NCBI GenBank assembly: GCA_015257605.1
Contig: JABZJV010000015.1
Span: 1 to 15,599 of the forward strand
Source of the DNA: Nanosynbacter sp.
GTDB taxonomy: Bacteria; Patescibacteriota; Saccharimonadia; Saccharimonadales; Saccharimonadaceae
DNA length: 15,599 bases
Direction: 5' to 3'
Below the pieces are notes generated by a model, which saw only the letters and a program-made list of their open reading frames with translations, was not told the origin of the DNA and ran no database searches. How positions within the stretch are numbered: position 1 is the first letter of the stretch; each line of letters begins with the position of its first letter. The translations under genes were made by a program, and so were the position numbers. Shown piece by piece: positions 6,475-13,767 of the stretch.

Positions 6475-7980
6475 TTAATAGCGAGTCAAGAAGAAATAGC
6501 CGGCGCCCGCCAGCGCACCCAAAGCCAAGAATACTATGATCACCAAAAACCATTTCAAGCCCGAATGACGCGACTGCTTATGTTTCTTGTCGTCCTTGAA
6601 TTCAGTATAATATTCAGAAGTATCATAAATAGCGCCTGATTCAATTTCGTCGATAGTTTGCTCGCGGGGCGGATCTGGTTCTGTAGTAGCGGACTGTACA
6701 GGCGAATCTACCGTCTGATTTGTCAGAGGTTCAGCTAGTTGCTCGGGTTGCTCGCTCGCATTTTCTAAATTAGCAACAGGAACTTCGGCAGCAGGAGGAT
6801 TAGTAGTTTTTTCAACAGGCTTTGGCTTGCCGCCAATTGGCATAAACCGATGTTTTTTAGGAACTGGCGCATCTTGTATTCTAGCGTCATCTTCATCGTT
6901 TTCGGCTGAAGCGTCCTCAATTGATTGAATGTCGTTAGCTCGCGATTCTGCTTGCGAAAAGCCAATCTCGTTGCTAGCATCTTGCGCGTCTTTCTGTAGC
7001 GACTCAATAAGCTCGGCAGACGGTGCAATATCCCTACCGTGTGTACCGCCGATAGAATACGATCTTTTTTCGTTTTTGCTGTCATCTGCTTCATTATAAT
7101 CATTTTTGTCTTCAAAACCAGGATTAGACTGTGAAGCTTGAGACAATGCGCTGCTACCGTGAAAAACTCGCGATTCAGACGATTGCAGTTCGCTAGAAAC
7201 GTTATTTGTATTTGCTGCTACATTTTCGTTAGAACTAAACTGAGTAGAATTAGCAGCAAGACGCTGAGCGCTTCGCTGGCCGGTTGGTCCTAATTGTTGA
7301 GACGAGCCGCCAGAAATATCAGATGACACATTACTTAACGACTGTGCTGGCATCGTAGAATACTTAACTTTGCTGGCGGGATGTTTGTTGACACCTGGCT
7401 GCGAGCTAACTATGTCCATGAAACGGCCGCGACTCTTAGTCTTCATTTTTTTTGGTAGTCCTGATCGGACTGGCACAGCTCCGCCAATTGCCGCTACCTG
7501 CGGCGGTGTTGCGGCTTGCGGCAACGGCTGGGGAGCCGGCGATGGTATTGAACTATTTAGAGCTGAATTTTGAACAACAGTAGAAGCCTGAGAAGCGACC
7601 GACACACCAGCCGAAGCTGAAGCACCGTTTGTTGGCAAAATCTGAACCTGAGCGGTAGACACCCCAACAGCTGGCTGTGCTGGAACTGCAGCCGAAACCG
7701 GTACACTAGCTGTTGATACAGATGAACTTGGCTGCTTAGCGACACCAACCGTTGCGGCCGGCGAGGGCGAAGCCGTCATATTCGCAACTGGACCAGGACC
7801 AGGAGCTAATTTACTAGGCTCAACTGAAACTGGCGCAGCATTAGAGGAAGGATTTGAAGGCGTAGAGACAGCCGGCGGTGTTGGCGCCTCAGTATGTTGG
7901 CCGTCCTCTTTTAATAATCCGCTCTTGGACATAGCCTCGGTAATTGAACGATCTAGCTCGTCGAAGTCGAATTCTGTCAT
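6475..7980 (-). CDS. Low-complexity tail-anchored membrane protein, lineage-specific
   Basis: No enzymatic domain is visible. The 501-aa protein opens with a short ordered motif (TEFDFDELDRSITEAMSK, 2-19). A long Pro/Ser/Ala/Val/Gln-rich region then runs to about 175, and a basic patch holds KKMKTKSRGRFMDIV (177-191). A Ser/Asn/Gln-rich and acidic region follows (about 200-375), then KKHRFMPIGGKPKP (375-388), another disordered acidic stretch, and one C-terminal membrane helix (about 475-497) preceded by lysines. Such tail anchoring leaves nearly all of the protein in the cytoplasm. I recall FDFDELD and GRFMD motifs in uncharacterised Saccharibacteria proteins, so it is probably a conserved family of that phylum; this was not searched. 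The two RFM motifs may be short binding motifs in a disordered chain. It begins 2 nt after tpiA and has the best Shine-Dalgarno sequence in the window, AGAGAGG, inside the tpiA end. Confidence 0.8.
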   Translation of the reverse strand: MTEFDFDELDRSITEAMSKSGLLKEDGQHTEAPTPPAVSTPSNPSSNAAPVSVEPSKLAPGPGPVANMTASPSPAATVGVAKQPSSSVSTASVPVSAAVPAQPAVGVSTAQVQILPTNGASASAGVSVASQASTVVQNSALNSSIPSPAPQPLPQAATPPQVAAIGGAVPVRSGLPKKMKTKSRGRFMDIVSSQPGVNKHPASKVKYSTMPAQSLSNVSSDISGGSSQQLGPTGQRSAQRLAANSTQFSSNENVAANTNNVSSELQSSESRVFHGSSALSQASQSNPGFEDKNDYNEADDSKNEKRSYSIGGTHGRDIAPSAELIESLQKDAQDASNEIGFSQAESRANDIQSIEDASAENDEDDARIQDAPVPKKHRFMPIGGKPKPVEKTTNPPAAEVPVANLENASEQPEQLAEPLTNQTVDSPVQSATTEPDPPREQTIDEIESGAIYDTSEYYTEFKDDKKHKQSRHSGLKWFLVIIVFLALGALAGAGYFFLTRY

Positions 7981-7982
7981 AG

Positions 7983-8768
7983 CTATTTACCTCTCTTTAC
8001 TGGTAAGGATGGCATATCTTCACATTTTTTGATAATACCAGCAAAAGCATAGACATCCAAACTTGATTCACCGATAAGCAAACCATTTACACCAGCTGTT
8101 TGCAAATACGACATAGCGTTATCAAGATTAACGCTACCGCCGTAAAGTACGCGGACATTCTCGGCAGCGACCTTACCGAAAAGATGCTCAATTTGCCGAC
8201 GAATATATTTAACGGCGCGTTCAACGTCGCGCGGTGAAGCGAATTTACCAGTACCGATTGACCACACTGGCTCATAAGCTATAACAATCTGACCAACCTC
8301 AACGCTCGTAATATTAGCTAGTCCTCCCACCAACTGATCGCGAATTACATCAGACGTTTCCTTGTTGGCTCGTTCTTGCGCTGTTTCACCAATACACAAT
8401 ACAGGCGTAATATTATTACGCACTGCCGCTTGCACTTTGCTGCGAATATCTTTACTGCGTTCAGCAAAGATATGCCGGCGCTCGCTGTGGCCAATTATGC
8501 CATATTGTACGATACCGCGCAGCTGCGACGCTGATACTTCACCAGTGTAAGCACCGCTGTCACGCCAATAAAAGTTCTGCACTGCCAGGTTAAAGTGATG
8601 ATGTTGCACCTGCATATTAAGCGGCTGGAGAGCTAACATGGTCGGTGCCAACACTACCTCAGTATTTTTGAGCTTGCCAACCAGCTTGTCGAGTTTATGA
8701 ACATACAAACTCGCCTCATTGACAGTGAGGTTCATTTTCCAGTTTGCAATAATAAGTTTCTTGCCCAC
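7983..8768 (-). CDS. tpiA: Triosephosphate isomerase
   Basis: This glycolytic enzyme interconverts dihydroxyacetone phosphate and glyceraldehyde 3-phosphate in the cytosol. The single TIM-barrel domain is complete at 261 aa. Visible catalytic residues are K11 in ANWKMN, H94 in GHSERR and E166 in AYEPVWSIGTGK (loop 6 signature). The phosphate-binding YGGSVN and the C-terminal LIGESSLD are also present. The start is a GTG (8766-8768); no later start would keep the catalytic Lys11. A TATAAA lies only 2 nt before the GTG, too close to be its -10 for this start, so the promoter is unclear. The gene follows the pyk terminator and leads directly into the tail-anchored protein gene, with which it probably forms an operon. 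Confidence 0.97.
   Translation of the reverse strand: MGKKLIIANWKMNLTVNEASLYVHKLDKLVGKLKNTEVVLAPTMLALQPLNMQVQHHHFNLAVQNFYWRDSGAYTGEVSASQLRGIVQYGIIGHSERRHIFAERSKDIRSKVQAAVRNNITPVLCIGETAQERANKETSDVIRDQLVGGLANITSVEVGQIVIAYEPVWSIGTGKFASPRDVERAVKYIRRQIEHLFGKVAAENVRVLYGGSVNLDNAMSYLQTAGVNGLLIGESSLDVYAFAGIIKKCEDMPSLPVKRGK
7990..7996 (-). promoter_or_regulatory. Strong Shine-Dalgarno of the tail-anchored protein gene
   Basis: AGAGAGG on the minus strand ends 9 nt before the ATG at 7980 and lies within the last codons of tpiA. It fixes the start and shows that this organism does use Shine-Dalgarno initiation inside operons. Confidence 0.75.
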
Positions 8769-8796
8769 GTTTTATACTTGCTTATGTTTACCCTTG

Positions 8797-8834
8797 CGTC
8801 TAGTTTACTACAGTTATTAACGCTCGTCTAGTTT
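8797..8834 (+). repeat. 10-bp direct repeat in the pyk-tpiA gap
   Basis: CGTCTAGTTT occurs at 8797-8806 and 8825-8834, 28 bp apart, in the 73-bp stretch between the pyk terminator and the tpiA start. Spacing and position would suit a paired regulator site upstream of tpiA, but nothing else supports this and it may be chance. Confidence 0.3.
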
Positions 8835-8842
8835 TTTGCATG

Positions 8843-8868
8843 AAAACACCCCGCCAAAAGCGAGGTGT
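8843..8868 (-). terminator. Intrinsic terminator of pyk
   Basis: On the minus strand, 19 nt after the pyk stop, ACACCTCGC (8860-8868) pairs with GCGGGGTGT (8846-8854). The stem is 9 bp with one G-T wobble and a 5-nt loop, followed by a short T-run (8843-8846). There is no T-run on the plus strand, so it works in one direction. Confidence 0.8.
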
Positions 8869-8887
8869 CTATTAAACTTTACTGCTT

Positions 8888-10315
8888 TTACTCAACAACA
8901 CGCACACGCAATGTGTCGGTACCGCCAGCTACACCCGACTGGCGGCCGCTGACAACAACCGCGGTCAATTTGTCATCGCGCCCGAAAGTACCCCAATCAA
9001 GCAACTCTTTGGCTAATTTTGTACCAACATGCTCGCCTTCCTCGCGCACATATGAGCGGGTAGCGTATGACAAAGCTAACTGTTGAGCCACACGCTTATT
9101 CGGTGTTACTGCAGCGATTGGCAACTCTGGACGGCAAGCTGCAATCCGCGCAGCTGTTGCGCCAGATTTAGTTTCGGCAATAATCACATCGGCGTCTACT
9201 TGGTTAGCTACTACTACCGCAGCATTAGCAATCGCATTACGGCGGCGGTTCTTCTCGCCATATTCAATCGGCATGTCATTCATCGGCCAGCGCGACTGCG
9301 TGTAGCGCACCGTCTTGGCCATCATTTTGACTGCCTCGACAGGATAGCTACCGTTAGCTGTCTCGTCAGAGAGCATTACTACATCAGTACCGAGGATTAC
9401 TGCTGTTGCTACATCGCTAACTTCGGCGCGAGTCGGCTCTGGATTATCGACCATACTGGCTAACATTTGCGTTGCCACTATTGATAGTTTACCGTATTTG
9501 CGGCACAAGCGAATTGCTTCGCGCTCAACAATCGGTACAATCTCGGGACTAGTCTCGACCGCTAAGTCGCCGCGCGCAATCATCACGCCGTCAGCAGCCT
9601 TAACTATTTCTTTGAGCGCTTCCATCTCGATAGCTGCTTTGGTCTCAACTTTCGCAATAATCTGTGCTGTCGAACCGTGGCTTAGCATAATCTGCCGCAA
9701 GTTATTAATATCGTCTGCGCTCTGAATAAAACTGAGGGCTACAAAATCAATATCTTTGTCGGCGCCAAACTCTACGTCAGCCAAATCTTTTGGCGTTAAA
9801 ATATCGCCGCCAAAGTCGGTGTCTGGCAGGTTCAAACCTTTACGGCTCATCAAAAATCCATCGTTCAGAATACGAATCTTGATTGCCGTATCACTAACCC
9901 GCTCAATCATCTCGCCGCGAATCTTGCCGTCGAACAAGTAAACTGGCTCGCCAACCTTGACTTTGTTAGCTAAATTGTATTGAATCGGCAAATTCGTACT
10001 GCCATCGTGTTCTTGAATTGCATGATCGAGAACGATCTCGTCGCCAGCTTTAACATCTAAGTGGTTGTTCTTTAGAACGCCGAGACGAATTTTTGGTCCT
10101 TGTAAATCTTGCAAGATTGCTACCGTTCGGCCAACTTCGGCGCTAGCATCACGAATCCACTTGATCTGATCGAGCCGTTCTTCGTACGATCCATGGCTAA
10201 AGTTCAAACGAAAGCCATTTGCGCCAGCTTCAATTAATTGTTTGATTTTCTCTGGTGAATTTGTGGCTGGCCCCAGAGTCGCCAGTATCTTAGTCCTTTT
10301 AAATGTATTACTCAT
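8888..10315 (-). CDS. pyk: Pyruvate kinase
   Basis: This enzyme converts phosphoenolpyruvate and ADP to pyruvate and ATP, the last energy-yielding step of glycolysis. At 475 aa all domains are present: the barrel with FRLNFSHG (R36, N38, S40, H41), the B domain inserted at about 72-170, and the signature IIAKVETKAAIE with catalytic K222 and E224. MIARGD (D250), ATQMLASM (T282) and LSDETANGSYPVEAV follow, then a C-terminal allosteric-type domain (about 340-475). The residue in GPxIR is Lys (K75, as in E. coli PykA), which in this family goes with potassium-independent activity. The ATG at 10315 lies 8 nt after a TATAAT, so the mRNA is probably leaderless. The gene has its own terminator; tpiA follows as a separate unit. 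Confidence 0.97.
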   Translation of the reverse strand: MSNTFKRTKILATLGPATNSPEKIKQLIEAGANGFRLNFSHGSYEERLDQIKWIRDASAEVGRTVAILQDLQGPKIRLGVLKNNHLDVKAGDEIVLDHAIQEHDGSTNLPIQYNLANKVKVGEPVYLFDGKIRGEMIERVSDTAIKIRILNDGFLMSRKGLNLPDTDFGGDILTPKDLADVEFGADKDIDFVALSFIQSADDINNLRQIMLSHGSTAQIIAKVETKAAIEMEALKEIVKAADGVMIARGDLAVETSPEIVPIVEREAIRLCRKYGKLSIVATQMLASMVDNPEPTRAEVSDVATAVILGTDVVMLSDETANGSYPVEAVKMMAKTVRYTQSRWPMNDMPIEYGEKNRRRNAIANAAVVVANQVDADVIIAETKSGATAARIAACRPELPIAAVTPNKRVAQQLALSYATRSYVREEGEHVGTKLAKELLDWGTFGRDDKLTAVVVSGRQSGVAGGTDTLRVRVVE

Positions 10316-10323
10316 AGATAGTT

Positions 10324-10329
10324 ATTATA
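10324..10329 (-). promoter_or_regulatory. -10 box of pyk (predicted leaderless transcript)
   Basis: TATAAT ends 8 nt before the pyk ATG, with no Shine-Dalgarno sequence between. The -35 region is T-rich and poor (it overlaps the T-run of the tRNA terminator). Transcription would begin at or within 2 nt of the start codon. Confidence 0.6.
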
Positions 10330-10345
10330 CTCTAATATGTTCTAC

Positions 10346-10375
10346 AAAAATAGTACGCCCAGACTAGGACGTACT
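10346..10375 (-). terminator. Intrinsic terminator of tRNA-Glu
   Basis: On the minus strand AGTACGTCC (10367-10375) pairs with GGGCGTACT (10352-10360). The stem is 9 bp with one wobble and a 6-nt loop, followed by ATTTTTG. It lies 24 nt after the CCA end of the tRNA and before the pyk -10. Confidence 0.8.
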
Positions 10376-10399
10376 TGACAAGTGCAAATTTATATTATA

Positions 10400-10474
10400 T
10401 GGTGACCTTACCGGGAATCGAACCCGGATTGCCAGGATGAAAACCTGGTGTCCTAACCGTTAGACGATAAGGCC
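10400..10474 (-). tRNA. tRNA-Glu (anticodon UUC), CCA encoded
   Basis: The 75-nt gene folds as a full cloverleaf. The acceptor stem GGCCTTA pairs with TAAGGTC (one G-T), followed by discriminator A and an encoded CCA (10400-10402). The anticodon stem CCAGG/CCTGG closes the loop TTTTCAT with anticodon TTC (plus-strand 10439-10441). The T-arm is CCGGG-TTCGATT-CCCGG. It stands alone between its own promoter and terminator. Confidence 0.97.
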
Positions 10475-10486
10475 ACGCTTACAGAT

Positions 10487-10515
10487 ATCTTAACAGATTA
10501 GCCTAATTTACGCAA
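10487..10515 (-). promoter_or_regulatory. Promoter of tRNA-Glu
   Basis: TTGCGT (10510-10515), a 17-bp spacer and TAAGAT (10487-10492) preceded by TGT form a weak but properly spaced promoter with an extended -10. It begins 8 bp after the stop of the large exported protein gene, for which no terminator is visible. Confidence 0.45.
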
Positions 10516-10523
10516 TAAACAAC

Positions 10524-13307
10524 CTAATACCGCGGCGGCAGCTCGATTGTGGTGTCGGTTGAAATAGAACTGTTTGCGTTAGCTTTATTATAAGCCCACA
10601 AGTACGTATCCATCCGCGCGTTAATAATCTCCGCTGGCGTGGTATAACCATTCTCATTACCAGCCGAACCGTCAGCTCCGTGAGTACGGCGCAACTGCAA
10701 AACACGCGACGACACTACCCCATTAATCTGTAACGGCTTGTCACAAACCGTCGATCTCAATCCGCTAGTATAATCAGATCGGATTAATGCTGATCGAACA
10801 CCGCTCTCGTCAACTTCACAGGTAGAAATTACACCGCCCACGCCAGCATTAGTACCCGAAGCAATCAACCAAGCGTCAATATTAGTTACACTATCCTTAA
10901 CAATAATGTTGCGCGCGTATATCACAGCCTGCGGTAGTTGGCTAGCGCTAGAGAAGCTACCAGTATCATAACGTATATCACCATCTATAACTACCGTCTT
11001 GTCGCCAGCATCAATAATAACCGACCTACCCATCCCAATAGTGCCGCCCGACAAATTCACGATTGCTCGCGACGATGACAATTTGTACGAGCCATCTAAT
11101 CCGCTAAGCGAGATATTCTCGCCCGCCAACGGACGCTGAGCGCCAAAATAACTAGATTTGACAGTATTTTGCGCGCCGATAGTTCCCCATTGCCCATATC
11201 TAGCCTTATTATTGGCAAATGTTAGACCATTTAACTCGCTATCTGCCGCTATGCCCAACCGTGATGTCGTACCCATGCCAGAAAGAGCACCTCCTGATGC
11301 CGACACAACATTTGACCGGCTATACGAGGAAATTTCTGGCGCAAACATGCCATACTCACCCCAGCTGCCGATCGAATGAGTATTGCCACTCATAGTCAAC
11401 GTACGCGCGCCGCCAGTATAGATGCCCGACTTATACTGTTGGGTGATTAAAGCATTCGCGATATTGCTCGACCCGACACGCACATCGCCACCCCAGATTT
11501 GTACCATTGGCCTCTTGGAAATACGGTAGCAACGCGGATACGATACGCGGCGTTTTGAAGAATCTCCCGTTGTATCCCAGTTATACTTATTAACAGTAGC
11601 TACCCGGCAAATTACATCGCCAATCTTGTATCGTGCCGTATCAAGCGCCGATGTATCAATAACTTCAGTCCTGTCAAAAGCACTCTGCTTGTTATTTGTT
11701 GGCGTACAATCGCTAATTTTACCAGACAACTGAGGTTGAGAGTTGAGCCAAGAGCATGTGTTCACGCCTGTGCCATAGGTCGTATCGGCATAATGCCTGT
11801 CTCCGTCATTCTTATTGAATATGCCATTTAGTATACTACCCAGTTGACCATCCGACATTTCCGCGGCCGATCCAGTGAAGGCAAACGTAAAGACATCGGC
11901 ATCACTACTGCCGCCAGCTTCGCGACGCCCGCCCGTATTGTATATAGTGCTATCTAGCGTTGTCGCATTACCTTGTTCTAGTACGCCAATAGCCGTTGAC
12001 CCGCCCGCCGAACCAACTCCTGGCACCAAATTAAAGTCCGAAGCCACCCTTGCGCAGGCAGGTTCGCTAGAGGCCCAGTCCCTACGTACTACCGAGTCTG
12101 GCCACGTCCACCATATCTGCGTACATATATAAGACCCCGCTCGGCTACCGTCGTTGGGTACGCGAATCTTCATACAATCGTCGCCGTCTCGACCACTCCA
12201 AGTATTTGTATTATTAGGACTTTGCACTAAGTTATTAAGCGCCGACCGGCATTTATTGTTATAAATATTACTGACCGCTCCGCGTGCAATGAGAACTCTA
12301 TGCCCATTATTACTACCACCACAATGGCGCCAATCCTTACCGGCACAGCTAGCAACATCGTGCAGATTATTAAAATATGCCGATTCTATAACTACTTGTA
12401 CGCTAGAATTTGTATGCTGATAATTTGAATATGGAGTATTCCGAAGAGTCGCTATGAACTCGGCCTGTTTTCCAGGAAAGACATCAGGCTTACCATCTAG
12501 ATGCCGCTCGGCATACGGACGAGAACTACCAAAAGCATTAGAGTTATTATAATTTGCATAAATTTTGTTGTCGGAGCGATCATAAACATAGCTTTCACCC
12601 TGAACTTTCCAGCCGCTTGGTCTTGGCTTACGACGAACCCATAGAGAAATATTATCCGTACCACAGTTAATTCTAGAACCACTGTAGGTAACTACTTTAT
12701 CGCCTTTCATAACTGCTAAACAACTTTTCGCACCAAACGTAACCAATTCTGATTGGCCACCAGGTTGAGCAACGCCATTAACGTCAGCACCTAAATCCAA
12801 CTGATCCCACTCACTCTCGCCGTTTATCCACTGGTATTCAGGACCGCCGCCGTAGTAGTATCCTCTATTAAAGAAATAATTACCGTTGCCATCTATATGA
12901 CCTGCTGGATTAGTTACCCAAACAGACCTGCCCTGCCCGTTGAAAGTGAAAAGAGAGTAAATCCTAATTGGATTACGAAATCGTTGGGTATTCCACGAGC
13001 CTCGTATGGTAAAGTATAGTGTCGTTGCATTCCAGTCCATCTCGATCGGGTTGGTCGGCGAAGACCCCACCATACTGAAATAGTTCGTATTATGATAAGA
13101 CGCCCACCAGACAGCGCACGGGTGATTAATATAATCGCCGCAAGGATCGCCGCCCCAAGCTTGCTTCTCCATATCGTTACGTCCAGAATTCCAACCATAA
13201 ACTGCATACGACGTATCGCTTCTCAGCAAGCAAACAATACCTGCTGCTGCCACAATAACAAAACAGCTAAGCCACCACTTCAAGCCACGCAGCAGCCCCT
13301 CGTGCAT
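10524..13307 (-). CDS. Large exported surface protein, unknown function (927 aa)
   Basis: I do not recognise a named family. A basic start and a hydrophobic helix (about 11-29) form a signal anchor, and the rest should be outside the cell. The N-terminal third is rich in Trp, Tyr, Asn and Gly. About 16 cysteines lie in the exported part between roughly 50 and 860, often in pairs (for example PCGDYINHPC, SCAGKDWRHC), suggesting disulphides. From about 605 (IWGGDVRVG) the chain becomes Ser/Gly/Asn-rich with short beta repeats (TLTMSGN, AIVNLSGG, VVIDGDIRYD at about 776, VIYARNIIVKDS at about 795). This resembles a beta-helix, somewhat like polymer-forming proteins. It ends in STDTTIELPPRY, an ending I associate with other large Saccharibacteria secreted proteins. 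There is no LPxTG. The ATG overlaps the upstream stop by 1 nt (TAATG), so translation is probably coupled. Adhesin or surface-appendage component is inference. Confidence 0.8.
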   Translation of the reverse strand: MHEGLLRGLKWWLSCFVIVAAAGIVCLLRSDTSYAVYGWNSGRNDMEKQAWGGDPCGDYINHPCAVWWASYHNTNYFSMVGSSPTNPIEMDWNATTLYFTIRGSWNTQRFRNPIRIYSLFTFNGQGRSVWVTNPAGHIDGNGNYFFNRGYYYGGGPEYQWINGESEWDQLDLGADVNGVAQPGGQSELVTFGAKSCLAVMKGDKVVTYSGSRINCGTDNISLWVRRKPRPSGWKVQGESYVYDRSDNKIYANYNNSNAFGSSRPYAERHLDGKPDVFPGKQAEFIATLRNTPYSNYQHTNSSVQVVIESAYFNNLHDVASCAGKDWRHCGGSNNGHRVLIARGAVSNIYNNKCRSALNNLVQSPNNTNTWSGRDGDDCMKIRVPNDGSRAGSYICTQIWWTWPDSVVRRDWASSEPACARVASDFNLVPGVGSAGGSTAIGVLEQGNATTLDSTIYNTGGRREAGGSSDADVFTFAFTGSAAEMSDGQLGSILNGIFNKNDGDRHYADTTYGTGVNTCSWLNSQPQLSGKISDCTPTNNKQSAFDRTEVIDTSALDTARYKIGDVICRVATVNKYNWDTTGDSSKRRVSYPRCYRISKRPMVQIWGGDVRVGSSNIANALITQQYKSGIYTGGARTLTMSGNTHSIGSWGEYGMFAPEISSYSRSNVVSASGGALSGMGTTSRLGIAADSELNGLTFANNKARYGQWGTIGAQNTVKSSYFGAQRPLAGENISLSGLDGSYKLSSSRAIVNLSGGTIGMGRSVIIDAGDKTVVIDGDIRYDTGSFSSASQLPQAVIYARNIIVKDSVTNIDAWLIASGTNAGVGGVISTCEVDESGVRSALIRSDYTSGLRSTVCDKPLQINGVVSSRVLQLRRTHGADGSAGNENGYTTPAEIINARMDTYLWAYNKANANSSISTDTTIELPPRY

Positions 13308-13750
13308 TATTGCTTATTCTCCGGAACTGATTGCTTGCTGCGCAGCAAATTTAACTGCTCAACATTAACTGGCACCTTCAGCCTACCGCTAGCGTATATT
13401 CCTTTGTCTGACAGGTTTTTTATTTTGTTATATAAATCGTCCGTCTTCTGGCTATGACCGTTCGCATCTGCGGTCGTATGATAAAAATACAAAGCAACAA
13501 CACACGTGGCGTCATCAGCGTAGTGATTCTTTTTTTCTATTTCGCCAGCAATCTTCTTCAGATTATCAGGGGAAGATATACTACCATTAAACTTATCAAT
13601 GATATCATTTCCGCACACATTATAGTAAACCAGCGCGCGCTGTTCTGGCGTTTTTACGCCGCCGTAAAGATATCCCAGTGCTACCGCAGTGACAACAGCT
13701 GCTATAACCGCCAGGCCGCCGCCTATGATAAATCCCATCTTCCTCTTCAT
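13307..13750 (-). CDS. Small membrane-anchored extracytoplasmic protein, unknown function (147 aa)
   Basis: MKRKMGF and a Gly/Ala/Val-rich helix (about 7-30) form an N-terminal anchor. The remaining roughly 115 residues should lie outside. They look mainly helical and contain two cysteines (C46 in NVCGND, C83 in ATCVVAL) that could form a disulphide. The pattern of helical pairs with DDATCVVALYFY and KTDDLYNKIKNLSDKG is faintly reminiscent of TPR-like repeats, but I cannot assign a family. It overlaps the 927-aa protein gene by one base and is probably its partner (assembly or anchoring), which is inference. An extended -10 ends 7 nt before the ATG, which predicts a leaderless mRNA. The kinase gene ends only 17 bp upstream, so read-through from there is also possible. 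Confidence 0.75.
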   Translation of the reverse strand: MKRKMGFIIGGGLAVIAAVVTAVALGYLYGGVKTPEQRALVYYNVCGNDIIDKFNGSISSPDNLKKIAGEIEKKNHYADDATCVVALYFYHTTADANGHSQKTDDLYNKIKNLSDKGIYASGRLKVPVNVEQLNLLRSKQSVPENKQ

Positions 13751-13757
13751 AAATAAA

Positions 13758-13766
13758 AGTATACCA
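13758..13766 (-). promoter_or_regulatory. Extended -10 promoter of the surface-protein pair
   Basis: TGGTATACT on the minus strand is an extended -10 that ends 7 nt before the ATG at 13750. It is within 5 bp of the kinase stop codon. The -35 inside the kinase gene is weak, and there is no Shine-Dalgarno sequence. Confidence 0.5.
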
Positions 13767-13767
13767 T

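Noticed and set aside
8770..8777. TATAAA as the -10 of tpiA
   Set aside because: It ends 2 nt before the GTG, so the transcript would begin inside the gene, and no later start keeps catalytic Lys11.
10508..10705. Short minus-strand frame overlapping the end of the 927-aa gene
   Set aside because: It is an out-of-frame shadow of the large gene; its Arg/Leu-rich translation has no recognisable feature.
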